A DNA stretch of 64,000 nt from Bacillus salipaludis (GCF_004358205.1 NZ_SMYO01000002.1:248001-312000); one strand, 5' to 3'. Shown: positions 16,097-25,143, counted from the first letter of the stretch. Made by a program: numbers and translations. Notes: generated by a model from the sequence alone, not told the origin.

Positions 16097-16289
16097 TCAT
16101 GATAGTTTAGAACAGCTCATGGAATCATTAATCAAAATGGTCGGAAAAGCCAATCAAAAAGTAGACGGCCTGCAGCGAAGGGTCATCCAGCTTGAAACCT
16201 TTATCATGGAGGAAAAAGAGCGAGGCACCATTCGTATCTACCCCGAGCAACCTCAAGAAACTGCCTCATCCACCCCCCACATCAGTTGA
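16086..16289 (+). CDS. Small hypothetical protein coupled to ssbB
   Basis: A 67-residue protein from a TTG at 16086. The strong GGAGG at 16072-16076 inside the end of ssbB sets this start, and the genes overlap by 11 bp. The sequence has one amphipathic helix (LMESLIKMVGKANQKVDGLQRRVIQLETFI), probably a coiled coil, and a Pro-rich tail. I do not recognise a family. Co-transcription puts it in the ComK-controlled unit, so a role in competence or DNA handling is possible but unproven. Confidence 0.6.
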   Translation: MEANHDSLEQLMESLIKMVGKANQKVDGLQRRVIQLETFIMEEKERGTIRIYPEQPQETASSTPHIS

Positions 16290-16346
16290 TGGCCATGATT
16301 TCCTCACTATATAAAATCAAACATCTCTCCGATGTACCCCAAATTT

Positions 16347-16374
16347 CCGGCGAATTTGCCGGATTTTTATTTTT
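16347..16374 (+). terminator. Terminator 1 after the ssbB unit
   Basis: CCGGC-GAATTT-GCCGG followed by ATTTTTATTTTT. Confidence 0.85.
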
Positions 16375-16392
16375 GAGGTATAAAAAAACGGC

Positions 16393-16430
16393 AACAGGGA
16401 ACAATGTTAGCAAAACCCCCTGTTTTTTTA
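16393..16430 (+). terminator. Terminator 2 after the ssbB unit
   Basis: AACAGGG pairs with CCCTGTT, then TTTTTTA. The loop is long (18 nt). Confidence 0.65.
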
Positions 16431-16431
16431 T

Positions 16432-16474
16432 AAGAAGCCGCTGACATAGTTGTTCAGCGGCTTCTTCGTTTTTT
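16432..16474 (+). terminator. Terminator 3 after the ssbB unit
   Basis: A perfect 13-bp stem AAGAAGCCGCTGA / TCAGCGGCTTCTT with a 9-nt loop, followed by CGTTTTTT. Strongest of the three. Confidence 0.9.
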
Positions 16475-16675
16475 GGGGAAAGGTACATAGAAATGGTCCC
16501 ATTGCCTGTGCTTGCCCAAAAAAGGGTATTACCGGTGATTAACGTTTGATAAGTATCGAAAGTAGGAGAAATTGTGAATAAAAACGCACAATTCCATATT
16601 TTGTTTCTAGGGTAATTGCTGGAGAAGAAATTATTGTCATATAATGTAGATAATTGTAAGATTTGGAGTGATCAT

Positions 16676-17077
16676 ATGGATAAAAATCCGAGCAGTTCAT
16701 TGAACTTTATTGGCGTCAGGCTAAGCAACCGCGAAATTATGATCAAGAGCAAGCCAGGCTTTTTCGATGCATTAACGCTTTCCAAACACCCATCTAAGAG
16801 CAGCTTCTATCAAACCATTCCTCTTGGCGATACACATTCAGTATCCATCTATTACTATAATAAAAGATTTCAATTTACCTATCAAAATCATTCATTTCAG
16901 CTTTTCGAAGGAAATCAGCAGCTCAGTGAGCAAGCCGTTTATAATATTTTAAATAATTTTATCGTAAAAGAAGGGAATAAGGCTTCCTATTTAACAAGCT
17001 TCCCAGAAGACAAGATCAGGACGGCGAAAAAGAAGAAAACTCGGGTGCTGGCGGAGAGCAAGCGGGTCGGGGAGTGA
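16676..17077 (+). CDS. Hypothetical protein, possibly YwpG-like
   Basis: A 133-residue protein with a mixed beta/alpha pattern (FIGVRLSNREIMIKS, HSVSIYYYNKRFQFTY) and a Lys/Arg-rich C-terminus. There is no signal peptide or membrane segment. The ATG at 16676 follows TTGGAGTG; the frame extends 20 codons upstream to a TTG without a clear binding site. In B. subtilis ywpG lies beside ssbB and is of similar size, so synteny hints at YwpG, but I cannot confirm homology by eye. A strong terminator follows. Confidence 0.7.
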   Translation: MDKNPSSSLNFIGVRLSNREIMIKSKPGFFDALTLSKHPSKSSFYQTIPLGDTHSVSIYYYNKRFQFTYQNHSFQLFEGNQQLSEQAVYNILNNFIVKEGNKASYLTSFPEDKIRTAKKKKTRVLAESKRVGE

Positions 17078-17090
17078 GTAGAATTTAAGA

Positions 17091-17125
17091 AATAAGCTAG
17101 GCATCCAGCCTAGCTTATTTTTTTT
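17091..17125 (+). terminator. Terminator
   Basis: Perfect 12-bp stem AATAAGCTAGGC / GCCTAGCTTATT, 5-nt loop, then TTTTTT. Confidence 0.93.
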
Positions 17126-17143
17126 GCCAATCAAAACCCTAAC

Positions 17144-17199
17144 TGTCCACCCCACACGCACAAAAATGCCAAAAAGTCCACGGACGGTGCCTGTCACCG
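17144..17199. repeat. Dispersed repeat, 'GTCCAC...GGTGCCTGTCACCGC' type
   Basis: Contains TGTCCACCCCACACGCACA, then AAAAAGTCCACGGACGGTGC and CTGTCACCGC. Near-identical copies lie at 20576, 25711 and 51585. Confidence 0.85.
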
Positions 17200-17323
17200 C
17201 ATTTGGTAATTGTCCCCTTTTGGTGAAATTTCGGCTTATATGACAAAAATGGAGGGAATTTTAATGTTTTTGTAACATTGCTGGTATATTGATTTGATAT
17301 AAATAGGGAAAGGGGGAAAGAGT

Positions 17324-18421
17324 ATGCAATTTTTTAAGCGTATGATTCTCGTAATTTTTACATTAACATTGTGTGGAACTGGTTCAATCATGACATATGC
17401 CAAGAGCAATACGGAAGCATTACATAGTGTCGAGCAGGACCTTCAGCAAAAAGCACAAGAAAAGCAATCTGTTTCAAACGAGATGACAAACATTAAGCAA
17501 GAAATGGACTCAATCTATAAATATATTTCAGCGAACAAAGAAGCGTTGTCCAAAACGCAAAACAAAATTGATGAGACCAATAAGCTCATTGAGCAGAAAA
17601 AAGAAGAAATTGTCACTGTTGAGGACAAAATCCTGGCCCGCCAAGATGTCATGAAAAAGCGGCTAGTCGCCCTTCAGCACGACAATAGTGTAAGCTTAGT
17701 GATCAAAGTTCTACTAAACGCAAAAAGCTTTGATGACTTACTACAACGTGCAAGTGCGGTCTCGGCTCTATTCAACGCTGATCAGAGCATTTTAGATGAC
17801 CAGAAACATGACCTTAAACAGATTGAAGACGATAAAAAAGAGATTGATCAACAAGAGCAGGTTTTAAAAGAAGAACAAAAAAACCTAGCCAATCAGCAGG
17901 AACAACTTAGTTTGAATCTGCAAAAAAGACAAGAAACCTTAAAAGAAATGCAAGATAAATACAGCAAAATCGATAAAGAAATGGCGCTTGCCAAAAAAGA
18001 AAAAGCAAGCATTCAAGCTGAGCTAAGAGCGGCTGAAGAAAGAGTTCGCAAGGAACAGGCAGCGGCAAAATCGAGGGCAGTAGCTGCATCGGCATCTGCA
18101 GGAAGCCAGCAAAACGATTCACAACCGACAGGCAACGGGGAAACCTTTTACGTTACCGCAACCGCCTACAGCTACTCAAGTTCAGGTGCGATTACAAGAA
18201 TGGGCTACAATATTAAAGAAAACCCATATATGAAGCTTATTGCCGTTGATCCATCTGTCATTCCATTAGGAAGCAAGGTTTGGGTAGAAGGCTATGGGGT
18301 CGCGGTCGCAGGCGATACAGGCGGCGCTATCCACGGCCACATAATCGATGTTTTAAAACCAACAAAAGCACAGGCACTAGCATGGGGCAGAAGAACCGTG
18401 AAAGTGAAAATATTAGATTAA
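17324..18421 (+). CDS. Secreted coiled-coil protein with C-terminal 3D domain
   Basis: A 365-residue exported protein. Residues 1-26 are a signal peptide (LVIFTLTLCGTGSIMTYA). Residues about 30-245 form a long coiled coil like the PcsB/CwlO N-terminal region. A short Ser/Gln/Gly linker leads to a 3D domain at 273-365 with the three family Asp residues (VDPS 309, GDTGG 331, IIDV 342). 3D domains share the double-psi barrel of MltA and are thought to cut peptidoglycan, as in YocH, YorM and Rpf2-type proteins. The coiled coil may regulate or localise the enzyme, as in CwlO. The ribosome binding site is AAAGGGGGAAAG. Confidence 0.9.
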   Translation: MQFFKRMILVIFTLTLCGTGSIMTYAKSNTEALHSVEQDLQQKAQEKQSVSNEMTNIKQEMDSIYKYISANKEALSKTQNKIDETNKLIEQKKEEIVTVEDKILARQDVMKKRLVALQHDNSVSLVIKVLLNAKSFDDLLQRASAVSALFNADQSILDDQKHDLKQIEDDKKEIDQQEQVLKEEQKNLANQQEQLSLNLQKRQETLKEMQDKYSKIDKEMALAKKEKASIQAELRAAEERVRKEQAAAKSRAVAASASAGSQQNDSQPTGNGETFYVTATAYSYSSSGAITRMGYNIKENPYMKLIAVDPSVIPLGSKVWVEGYGVAVAGDTGGAIHGHIIDVLKPTKAQALAWGRRTVKVKILD

Positions 18422-18432
18422 TAACCAAGAAA

Positions 18433-18468
18433 GAGATCAAACATACAAATTGTTTGGTCTCTTTTTTT
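18433..18468 (+). terminator. Terminator after the 3D-domain gene
   Basis: GAGATCAAACA pairs with TGTTTGGTCTC (one G-T pair), followed by TTTTTTT. Confidence 0.9.
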
Positions 18469-18472
18469 AGGA

Positions 18473-18520
18473 TTCGACAAAAATCGGGTGGTGACAGGCA
18501 CCACCCGATTTTTGCCGAAT
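18473..18520. repeat. Dispersed palindrome, 'ATTCGACAAAA' type
   Basis: Long inverted repeat: ATTCGACAAAAATCGGGTGG and its near-complement CCACCCGATTTTTGCCGAAT around a TGACAGGCA centre. Close copies lie at 53355 and 53892. Confidence 0.85.
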
Positions 18521-18600
18521 ATATAAAATTTTATTGACTTGTATTCGGTTCCAGCCTACAGTAATATTGGATATTAATTCCACAATAGGGAGGGTGGATG

Positions 18601-19722
18601 ATGAAAAGACAATATGATTTGGACTGGATTCGTGTGTTCGCGACGCTCGCGGTATTTCTTTACCACTGCTCGATGTTTTTTAACCCATTCCCATGGCATG
18701 TCAAAAATAATCAAATAGATTCAGGGAGTATTTTAGTATTTTCCTTATTTGTGGGTGCTTGGATCATGCCGATCTTTTTCGCGGTATCAGGGATCAGTGT
18801 GACATATGCCTTGAAAAATAGGCCCATAACTGCTTTTTTCAAAGAACGGTTGATTCGGCTAGGAGTGCCGCTTGTGTTTGGGGTATTCATCTTAACTCCT
18901 CACCAAATTTTTCTCGAACGAATTGCCAACCGTCAGTTTAATGGTTCATTCCTAGATTTTCTTCCTCACTATTTTGATGGGATTTATTTAGATTTTGGCG
19001 GAACAGGAAATTTCGCGTTCTTTGGACTACATCTTTGGTATTTACTCGTACTGCTCGTATTCTCCTTTCTTACGATACCTATATTTAAAAAAATTCCAAT
19101 CAGCGGGAGATTTAGCTTGGTCCATTTGTGGCTGCTGCCGTTCATTCTTTTTGCATCAGGATTAATCAAAACCCAGGGGTTAGGCGGCTGGGACCTTGTA
19201 TTTTATCTAATCGTCTTTATTTATGGTTATTACTATTTTTCCAGTGAAGCTTTTAAAGATAATCTTCAAGCCACAATCAAGATTCACATGACACTTGCCT
19301 TGATTTCTTCCGCTGTATACATCGTCTGGTTTATGAAGGCTTATCCTCAACCGGGATCGGTGGAGGAGATCATCTTTTTTGCTGTCCGAACGATTAATTG
19401 CTGGAGCTTGTTACTATGCATCTTCTTCCTGGCAGACAAATATTTATCTTTTACCAATCGTTTTCTAAAGTATGCAAGTGAAGCGTCGATGCCATTTTAT
19501 GTATTACATCAGCCTGTCATTGTGCTGCTTGGCTTTTTCATCCGCGACCTATCATGGCCAATACCCGTTAAGCTAATTTTTCTTATTTCCATTTCCTTTA
19601 TCTTGATTATGATTGGCTATCACTTTGTTGTTCGGCGCTTGAGCCTGCTGAGGTTTTTGTTTGGGATGAAGGCGGCAAGGAGGAAAAACAAGGCCCAAGC
19701 AACGTATTCTCTTCAAAAATAG
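18601..19722 (+). CDS. Acyltransferase family 3 membrane protein
   Basis: A 373-residue polytopic protein with about ten hydrophobic helices and the family's N-terminal signature YDLDWIRVFATLAVFLYHCSM, in which His is the likely catalytic residue. The architecture matches PF01757 proteins such as OpgC, which transfer acyl or succinyl groups to extracellular glycans. Two adjacent ATGs exist; the second (18601) sits 6 bases from GGGAGGG and is preferred over 18598. The acceptor cannot be told from sequence. It stands alone between two intergenic repeats. Confidence 0.85.
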   Translation: MKRQYDLDWIRVFATLAVFLYHCSMFFNPFPWHVKNNQIDSGSILVFSLFVGAWIMPIFFAVSGISVTYALKNRPITAFFKERLIRLGVPLVFGVFILTPHQIFLERIANRQFNGSFLDFLPHYFDGIYLDFGGTGNFAFFGLHLWYLLVLLVFSFLTIPIFKKIPISGRFSLVHLWLLPFILFASGLIKTQGLGGWDLVFYLIVFIYGYYYFSSEAFKDNLQATIKIHMTLALISSAVYIVWFMKAYPQPGSVEEIIFFAVRTINCWSLLLCIFFLADKYLSFTNRFLKYASEASMPFYVLHQPVIVLLGFFIRDLSWPIPVKLIFLISISFILIMIGYHFVVRRLSLLRFLFGMKAARRKNKAQATYSLQK

Positions 19723-19890
19723 GTGGAATTCCCAGTTGGGAAATTGGACTATTATTTGTAAAAAATTCCTTTATAATAGATTTAGATAGGGGCCCTACAG
19801 TGTATCTGGGGTGCACCAATTTTATTAGAGGGGGGAACGGTCCATGTCGAATGATTAGATAAAGGAAAACAAAATGATCCAAAAATAAAA

Positions 19891-20301
19891 GTGGAAAGGA
19901 AAGAGGGAGAACCAACTTCCGCTTTCAAAGGGGCTTCATGGGCAGCGCTGTTAGTAGGGGTTGCGGCTTATCTCATCGGTTTGTTTAACGCATCAATGCA
20001 ACTGAACGAAAAAGGATATTACTTTGCCGTTTTAGTGTTCGGACTCTATTCCGCGGTATCTTTGCAAAAAGCAGTAAGGGATAAAGAAGAGGGAATCCCC
20101 GTTACGAATATTTATTATGGGATTAGCTGGTTTGCGATGATTGTGTCGATTTCATTAATGGTTATCGGGTTATATAATGCAGGAAGTATTGTGTTAAGTG
20201 AAAAGGGATTTTATGGGATGTCGTTTGTTCTTAGCTTATTTGCAGCCATAACCGTTCAAAAGAATATTCGAGATACACAGAGGGCAAGAGAAAGAGATTG
20301 A
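19891..20301 (+). CDS. YiaA/YiaB-family membrane protein, probable N-terminal frameshift
   Basis: The readable frame from a GTG at 19891 gives 136 residues with two YiaAB-type repeats (FKGASWAALLVGVAAYLIGLF and NIYYGISWFAMIVSISLMVIG), four membrane helices in all. The GTG lacks a ribosome binding site. Instead AGAGGGGGGAA precedes an ATG at 19844 that reads MSND and stops. If one T is missing in the GATTAGAT at 19853-19860, that ATG continues as MSNDLDKGKQNDPKIKV into this frame. So this is either a real frameshift or a base-call error. The function of the family is unknown. Confidence 0.8.
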   Translation: MERKEGEPTSAFKGASWAALLVGVAAYLIGLFNASMQLNEKGYYFAVLVFGLYSAVSLQKAVRDKEEGIPVTNIYYGISWFAMIVSISLMVIGLYNAGSIVLSEKGFYGMSFVLSLFAAITVQKNIRDTQRARERD

Positions 20302-20303
20302 CG

Positions 20304-20328
20304 ACGACAGGGCACTGTCGTTTTTTTT
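20304..20328 (+). terminator. Terminator after the YiaA/B-type gene
   Basis: ACGACAG-GGCA-CTGTCGT followed by TTTTTTT, directly after the stop codon. Confidence 0.92.
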
Positions 20329-20358
20329 GCTCGGCGAGGTGCTCTTGGAAAGGGAAAT

Positions 20359-20484
20359 TGTCGATATCCTTTTGAAAAGTGTTGATATCTGGTCAAAAAG
20401 TGTTGATATCCGCTGGAAAAGTGTTGATATAGTATCGATTTGTGTTGATATCTGGCCAAAAAGTGTCGATATAATCGAAATTCA
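20359..20484. repeat. 21-bp tandem repeat, 6 units
   Basis: Six consecutive 21-bp units starting at 20359, 20380, 20401, 20422, 20443 and 20464. Each begins TGTYGATAT and most end in AAAAG. There is no start codon or ribosome binding site in phase, so it appears non-coding. It lies between two facing terminators. Confidence 0.9.
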
Positions 20485-20490
20485 TGGTGG

Positions 20491-20513
20491 AAAAAACCAG
20501 TCGGGGGACTGGT
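20491..20513 (-). terminator. Terminator of ywqA
   Basis: ACCAGTC / GACTGGT around GGGG. On the minus strand the stem is followed by TTTTTT, about 150 bp after the ywqA stop. Confidence 0.8.
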
Positions 20514-20575
20514 CTTTAGTAGTAACTGTTTATCTTTTTGCTAAATCTGCGGCTTCTTCGATAATAGACCAACAA

Positions 20576-20650
20576 TGTCCACCCCACACGCACAAAAACA
20601 GCAAAAAGTCCACGAACGGTGCCTGTCACTTTAGTGTGTCACCGTGTGGA
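20576..20650. repeat. Dispersed repeat, 'GTCCAC...GGTGCCTGTCAC' type
   Basis: TGTCCACCCCACACGCACA, AAAAAGTCCACGAACGGTGC and CTGTCAC, then a partial inverted copy. Nearly identical to 17144-17199. Confidence 0.85.
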
Positions 20651-20662
20651 CTTTTCAGAGTG

Positions 20663-23575
20663 TTACCCCAAATACACTAAATCCTTTAGCTCATCCGTCG
20701 AGAGCTCGGTAATCCAGTTTTCGCTTTGGATGATTTGGTCATTTAAAAATTGCTTCTTCTCGAGCATGGCGTCGATTTTTTCTTCCAGCGTCCCCGTACA
20801 AATCAGCTTATGGACGTGGACAAACCGGGACTGCCCGATTCGGTAGGCTCGGTCCGTGGCTTGATTCTCAACGGCTGGATTCCACCAGCGGTCATAGTGA
20901 ATCACATGATTCGCCGCCGTCAAATTCAGCCCCGTGCCGCCAGCCTTCAGCGATAACAAGAACACCGGAAACTCACCATTCTGGAACCGCTCAATCATCG
21001 TATCACGCTGCGTCTTCGCCACACTTCCGTTCAAAAACGGCGTCTCGATCCCAAACCGCTTCTTCAGTGCCGAACGAATCATTTCACCCATCTCGATATA
21101 CTGGGTAAAAATCAAACAGCTCTCGCCTGAATCCAAAACCGCATCGACTAAATCGACTAGCTTCTCCAGTTTATTCGACCTCTCCAGCAGCACACGTCCG
21201 GCCGATTGCTCCTTCAAATACAAGGCTGGATGATTACATAACTGCTTCAATCGGCTCAACATCTGCAAAATCAGACCCTTGCGCTCAAACCCAGTCAATT
21301 TTTCAATCTGCTCAAACGTATCGCGCACGAGCTGTTCATACAGCGATGCCTGCTCCGTTGTCAGTGGACAGTACTCCTTCTGCTCCTGCTTATCCGGCAA
21401 ATTCAGCGCAACCTCTTCATCCTTCTTCGTCCGCCGTAACAAGAAAGGCCGAATCAACGCCTGCAGCTGATGCACCTTTTCCTTCTTCTCATCCTTCTCA
21501 ATTGGAATCACGAACTTCTTCTGAAACTGCCCCAAACTTCCCAAATATCCGTGATTCGTAAAATCAAAAATCGACCACAGCTCAGACAAGCGATTTTCCA
21601 TAGGCGTTCCGGTTAAAGCAACATGGTGCCGGCCTCGCAGCCTGCGCACCGCTTTCGATTGTTTCGTCTGCGCGTTCTTAATGTTTTGCGCCTCGTCAAT
21701 CGCAATCGTGCTCCAAATCGCCGATTCAAACTCATCGGAATCGAGATGGCTCAACCCATAAGAAGTTAACACCACATCGACGTTTTTAACCCGCTCCAAA
21801 AAGGCTTCTTCCTTCAAGCGGTTTGAACCATAATGCAAATAAACATCCATCTCCGGTCCAAAACGTTCCAGCTCTTTTTGCCAGTTTCCGAGAACGGAGG
21901 TAGGGCAAATAATCAATGAAGCCTTAGTCGGAGCCTTCACTGCTGGAGCAGCTTCTTCCGCATCCTTTTTCCCTCGACGGCTGCGAGACTCGTTTTCAAC
22001 CATAGGTGGCTCATCGCCAGAAAGTTCTTTCACCTTCAACAAATATGAAATCAATTGCACTGTTTTTCCAAGACCCATATCATCGGCAAGGACCGCGCCA
22101 AACCCGTGCTGCCTTAAAAACCACAGCCAGCTCATCCCCAGCTGCTGGTAGGGGCGGAGTTCTCCGTTCAAGCCCTCCGGCACCGGTTCCATTGGGATTT
22201 CTTTTACCTCGGAAAGCTGCTTGATCATCTGTTTCCACTGACGGTTCAACTCGATTTGAATTTTGGCAAATGCCTTTGGATTCTCCAGTTCATCCTCGGT
22301 TGCTTCCGAATTCACCAGTTCCTGCTCAAGCAAATCACGGACCTGCAGTCCTTCTTTTTCAGCCCGTTTCATCAAATCTTGAATTTGTCGAATAAACTGC
22401 GGATCGAGCTTCACCCAGCGGCCGCGAATATAGACAAGCCGGCGCTTTTCTTCGACAAGTTGGCTAAATTCATCCTCGGATAGGTCGACTCCGTTCATCG
22501 AAAAGCGCCAATTGAAATCGAGCATCGCCTGCAAGCCAACGAACGACGGACGGTGACTTGACGTTCCTTTTAGTGATGCCTTCACTTTTAAGTTTGAATT
22601 TTTCATCGCCTGCCACCAGGCAGGAAGGAGGATCTCAACATCAAGTGCCACAAGGGTTTCGCTTGCTTCCGTTAAAAACATCCAGGCTTCTTCCTCGGTG
22701 AGATGGGATTTTAAATGGGAAGGGTCGACATCATTTTCAAGCCACGGAATCAATCGCACCCAGCGCGCGATTTCCCGGTCGACTTTGTCGATATAAGGCT
22801 TCCATTTCCCGGGAATTTTCGACTCCAGCCCAACCATCTCATCGACATTTTTCTTTCCGCGCAAAAACACATCCAAAATCCACGCGCCTTCGCCATCCTC
22901 CGGTTCTTCAAGCCGCAAGCCAATGGTAAATGGCGTATCGCTTTCCTTAATTCCAACCCACTCGAGCCAGCTTTCCTCATCAAAATACCGGGCAAGTTCA
23001 CCGCCGGAAATATTTTGTTTTTTCAAAAGGTCAAGCTTTGGTCCGAACAATTCTTTCATCGCTGAGTTCCTTGTTAAATAACCATCGAGTGCGTTGTTGT
23101 AGAGTTCGTCAATAAATTGGAGTGCGGTTTCCGAGGCATTTTCCATTTCCTGCTCCCAAAAGGAGGGATCAAACTCTTCCTTTACCCGTTCCGGGAGCTG
23201 CCAGCGGAAATCGCCATGCTCCCAGACCGAAAAGTCCGGGAGCCAATCTTTTTCAAGGATTCCTTCGTGAAGCGCGAAAGCTGCGGCGAGGCAAATTTCC
23301 GCCTCCTCACTCCAGTCCCACTCAATAAACCGGTTGAATGACTCCTTCGCAAAAAGTGATACCAGCTGCCAGGCACCGAGCGGCACACCCTCAATTCCCC
23401 GTACGTTTTCCGGTTCCAAAAGCGTGCCAAAAAAGCTTTCCTCATGTTGGCTGAACACGAGATTCTTCCAGTCATCCGGATGCAAAAAGTGCCCGCGCTC
23501 CTCCTGCGCCGCCAAAAAATAACGCCCATCCTCTAATTTCATTGTCAGCAGTTTAATAAACCTAGTTTTAAGCAT
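20663..23575 (-). CDS. ywqA: SNF2-family DNA/RNA helicase YwqA
   Basis: A 970-residue protein. The N-terminal ~450 residues are a bacterial SNF2-associated region. The C-terminal half is a Swi2/Snf2 ATPase: Walker A DDMGLGKT, motif Ia SLIICPTSVLGNWQ, DEAQ box (AIDEAQNIKN), motif III ALTGTPMENRLSELWS, and the second RecA lobe with LSLKAGGTGLNLTAANHVIHYDRWWNPA and ATDRAYRIGQ. Such proteins remodel protein-nucleic acid complexes and act with RNA polymerase or in DNA repair. In B. subtilis ywqA lies beside ywqB; here ywqB is 28 kb away, beyond a catabolic island. Confidence 0.95.
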   Translation of the reverse strand: MLKTRFIKLLTMKLEDGRYFLAAQEERGHFLHPDDWKNLVFSQHEESFFGTLLEPENVRGIEGVPLGAWQLVSLFAKESFNRFIEWDWSEEAEICLAAAFALHEGILEKDWLPDFSVWEHGDFRWQLPERVKEEFDPSFWEQEMENASETALQFIDELYNNALDGYLTRNSAMKELFGPKLDLLKKQNISGGELARYFDEESWLEWVGIKESDTPFTIGLRLEEPEDGEGAWILDVFLRGKKNVDEMVGLESKIPGKWKPYIDKVDREIARWVRLIPWLENDVDPSHLKSHLTEEEAWMFLTEASETLVALDVEILLPAWWQAMKNSNLKVKASLKGTSSHRPSFVGLQAMLDFNWRFSMNGVDLSEDEFSQLVEEKRRLVYIRGRWVKLDPQFIRQIQDLMKRAEKEGLQVRDLLEQELVNSEATEDELENPKAFAKIQIELNRQWKQMIKQLSEVKEIPMEPVPEGLNGELRPYQQLGMSWLWFLRQHGFGAVLADDMGLGKTVQLISYLLKVKELSGDEPPMVENESRSRRGKKDAEEAAPAVKAPTKASLIICPTSVLGNWQKELERFGPEMDVYLHYGSNRLKEEAFLERVKNVDVVLTSYGLSHLDSDEFESAIWSTIAIDEAQNIKNAQTKQSKAVRRLRGRHHVALTGTPMENRLSELWSIFDFTNHGYLGSLGQFQKKFVIPIEKDEKKEKVHQLQALIRPFLLRRTKKDEEVALNLPDKQEQKEYCPLTTEQASLYEQLVRDTFEQIEKLTGFERKGLILQMLSRLKQLCNHPALYLKEQSAGRVLLERSNKLEKLVDLVDAVLDSGESCLIFTQYIEMGEMIRSALKKRFGIETPFLNGSVAKTQRDTMIERFQNGEFPVFLLSLKAGGTGLNLTAANHVIHYDRWWNPAVENQATDRAYRIGQSRFVHVHKLICTGTLEEKIDAMLEKKQFLNDQIIQSENWITELSTDELKDLVYLG

Positions 23576-23724
23576 CGGTTCCGTGCTCCTTTACCGTACA
23601 AAAGTCCATATTCCTTTATTATAACCCAAAAGTTGGGGTTTTGCTTCGGTGAGTAAATTTGTCCCTAAAGGGAAAAATAGGTTCGGGAAGATGCTTCCCG
23701 ATTAAAAAAGTGGGAGTGAATAGA

Positions 23725-23934
23725 ATGGCTGAAAACAGAGAACGCAATCGTGCTGATGTTGACGCTGGTGAAGCGGTTGGAACAGGTGCCGGGGCAGTTG
23801 CAGGTGCTGCTGTAGGTTCTGTTCTTGGACCAATTGGTACCGTTGCTGGAGCAGTTGTCGGCGGGGCATTGGGTAACAAAGCAGGAGATGCCGCTGATAA
23901 CGCTGTCGATGAAGGGGCAGGACGAGAAGATTAG
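23725..23934 (+). CDS. Glycine-zipper small protein
   Basis: A 69-residue protein with a charged N-terminus (MAENRERNRADVD) and a long Gly/Ala/Val stretch of the pattern GAxxGAxxG (GTGAGAVAGAAVGSVLGPIG, GAVVGGALGN), ending in an acidic tail. Glycine zippers form tightly packed membrane hairpins. There is no signal peptide. The ATG follows GGGAGTG. The function is unknown; the gene is monocistronic with its own terminator. Stress-induced proteins of this type are common in Bacillaceae, but I see no promoter that proves this here. Confidence 0.72.
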   Translation: MAENRERNRADVDAGEAVGTGAGAVAGAAVGSVLGPIGTVAGAVVGGALGNKAGDAADNAVDEGAGRED

Positions 23935-23940
23935 CATAAA

Positions 23941-23973
23941 TAAAATGGGACTTCGTAATGAGGTCCCATTTTA
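23941..23973. terminator. Bidirectional terminator
   Basis: TAAAATGGGAC / GTCCCATTTTA with T-rich sequence on both strands. It serves the glycine-zipper gene (+) and overlaps the end of the amidase gene (-). Confidence 0.85.
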
Positions 23974-25143
23974 CTTTTTCGAAAAATAATTTAGCAATCC
24001 TAAGTAAATCCCCTGAGCGACGTTTTCATTGAAAGCAGAACCTTCCACAACTGCATCATCTTGTTTATTTGATAGGAAACCAAGCTCTATAAGGGTACTA
24101 GGTTGTGAGTTATTTCGCAGTACACTTAAGTTATTGAATCTTGTACCAACATTCTCTAATTTCGTTGTTTTGGCAACTTCCTTTAGAATGTGGGAGGCTA
24201 ATTCGTTATCTCTTGATTTTTGATAGTAAAAATCAGTCATACCATTAACGGAAGGGTCTTTGATCCAATTGTAATGGAAGCTGATAAAGGCATCGGCACC
24301 GTTTTGGTTTGAGATGTTAGATCGTTCTGGTAAAGAAATATAGGTATCATTTGTCCGGGTCATAATGACATGTGCACCGGCATTTTTAAGCTTTTGCTCT
24401 ACTGCTTTGGCTGTTTCAAGGGTTAATTTTTTTTCATGTGTACCGTCAATGCTTGTGGTCCCGATATCGACTCCGCCATGACCGGGGTCAAGAACGATAG
24501 TTTTTCCGCTAAGGGGGCCTTGGATTGTTGTTTTGGCTGTCGTGGTCTTAGGTGATACTCTTGCGGGTGCAGAACTCTTTTTGTCATGGTCCGTAGTGTT
24601 CTTTGATGTTGGAGGTTTAGAAACAGCTTGTGTGTGAAACTTGTTCGGTTCGTGTTTTGTAATGTAATATTCGTTTACCCACCCCTTGATGCCGGAGGAA
24701 GATACGATTTTGGCCCAGCCTGCTTGTTCTGCCTGAACCGTGATCTGGGCTCCCCAATCTAATTTGCCGATGACGGGGTTCGATACGCCGGGACCCGTGC
24801 GAACATTTAAAAAGTCGGCATTTACGGTTGCACCTACATGTTTCGGCGGGGCCGTGTAAGCGTGGCTGATCCAGCCCATTTGGTTGTTTGCCAGTTTAAT
24901 TTGGTCCCAGTTGTTCTTTTTCTTCATAACAACAAACGTGTCCCCTTTATGTACAAGACCCATCACCTTGCCTGAAATGCCAGGAGATTCCCGGACGTTC
25001 AGATTGGTTGCTGTTACGGTGACTTTCGCTGGGGAGGGATTTGCGTATGCATCTTGATCCATTTCGACAAAGGGAATGGCGATGACACTAAGGCCGATAA
25101 GTAGTTTGGCTAGGCCGAAGTTCTTGAGTTTGGTTGTGATCAT
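23971..25143 (-). CDS. N-acetylmuramoyl-L-alanine amidase with two SH3b domains
   Basis: The start at 25143 (after AAGAAGGAGGTTAC) gives 390 residues. A signal peptide occupies about 1-34. Two bacterial SH3 domains follow (about 41-98 and 104-160, each with LNVRxxPG). A Ser/Thr/Lys linker leads to an Amidase_3 catalytic domain (about 215-388) with zinc ligands in DPGHGG, HEKKLT and SFHYN and the catalytic Glu in LIELGFLSN. The enzyme cleaves the amide bond between MurNAc and the stem peptide outside the cell. The frame extends upstream without homology. Role (autolysis, spore cortex or separation) is open. Confidence 0.93.
   Translation of the reverse strand: MITTKLKNFGLAKLLIGLSVIAIPFVEMDQDAYANPSPAKVTVTATNLNVRESPGISGKVMGLVHKGDTFVVMKKKNNWDQIKLANNQMGWISHAYTAPPKHVGATVNADFLNVRTGPGVSNPVIGKLDWGAQITVQAEQAGWAKIVSSSGIKGWVNEYYITKHEPNKFHTQAVSKPPTSKNTTDHDKKSSAPARVSPKTTTAKTTIQGPLSGKTIVLDPGHGGVDIGTTSIDGTHEKKLTLETAKAVEQKLKNAGAHVIMTRTNDTYISLPERSNISNQNGADAFISFHYNWIKDPSVNGMTDFYYQKSRDNELASHILKEVAKTTKLENVGTRFNNLSVLRNNSQPSTLIELGFLSNKQDDAVVEGSAFNENVAQGIYLGLLNYFSKK

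Larger units (their letters stand above)
16290..16675. other. Intergenic region with three consecutive hairpin terminators
   Basis: Apart from the three terminators listed separately, the region has an AT-rich stretch before the next start. No further gene is visible. Confidence 0.7.
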
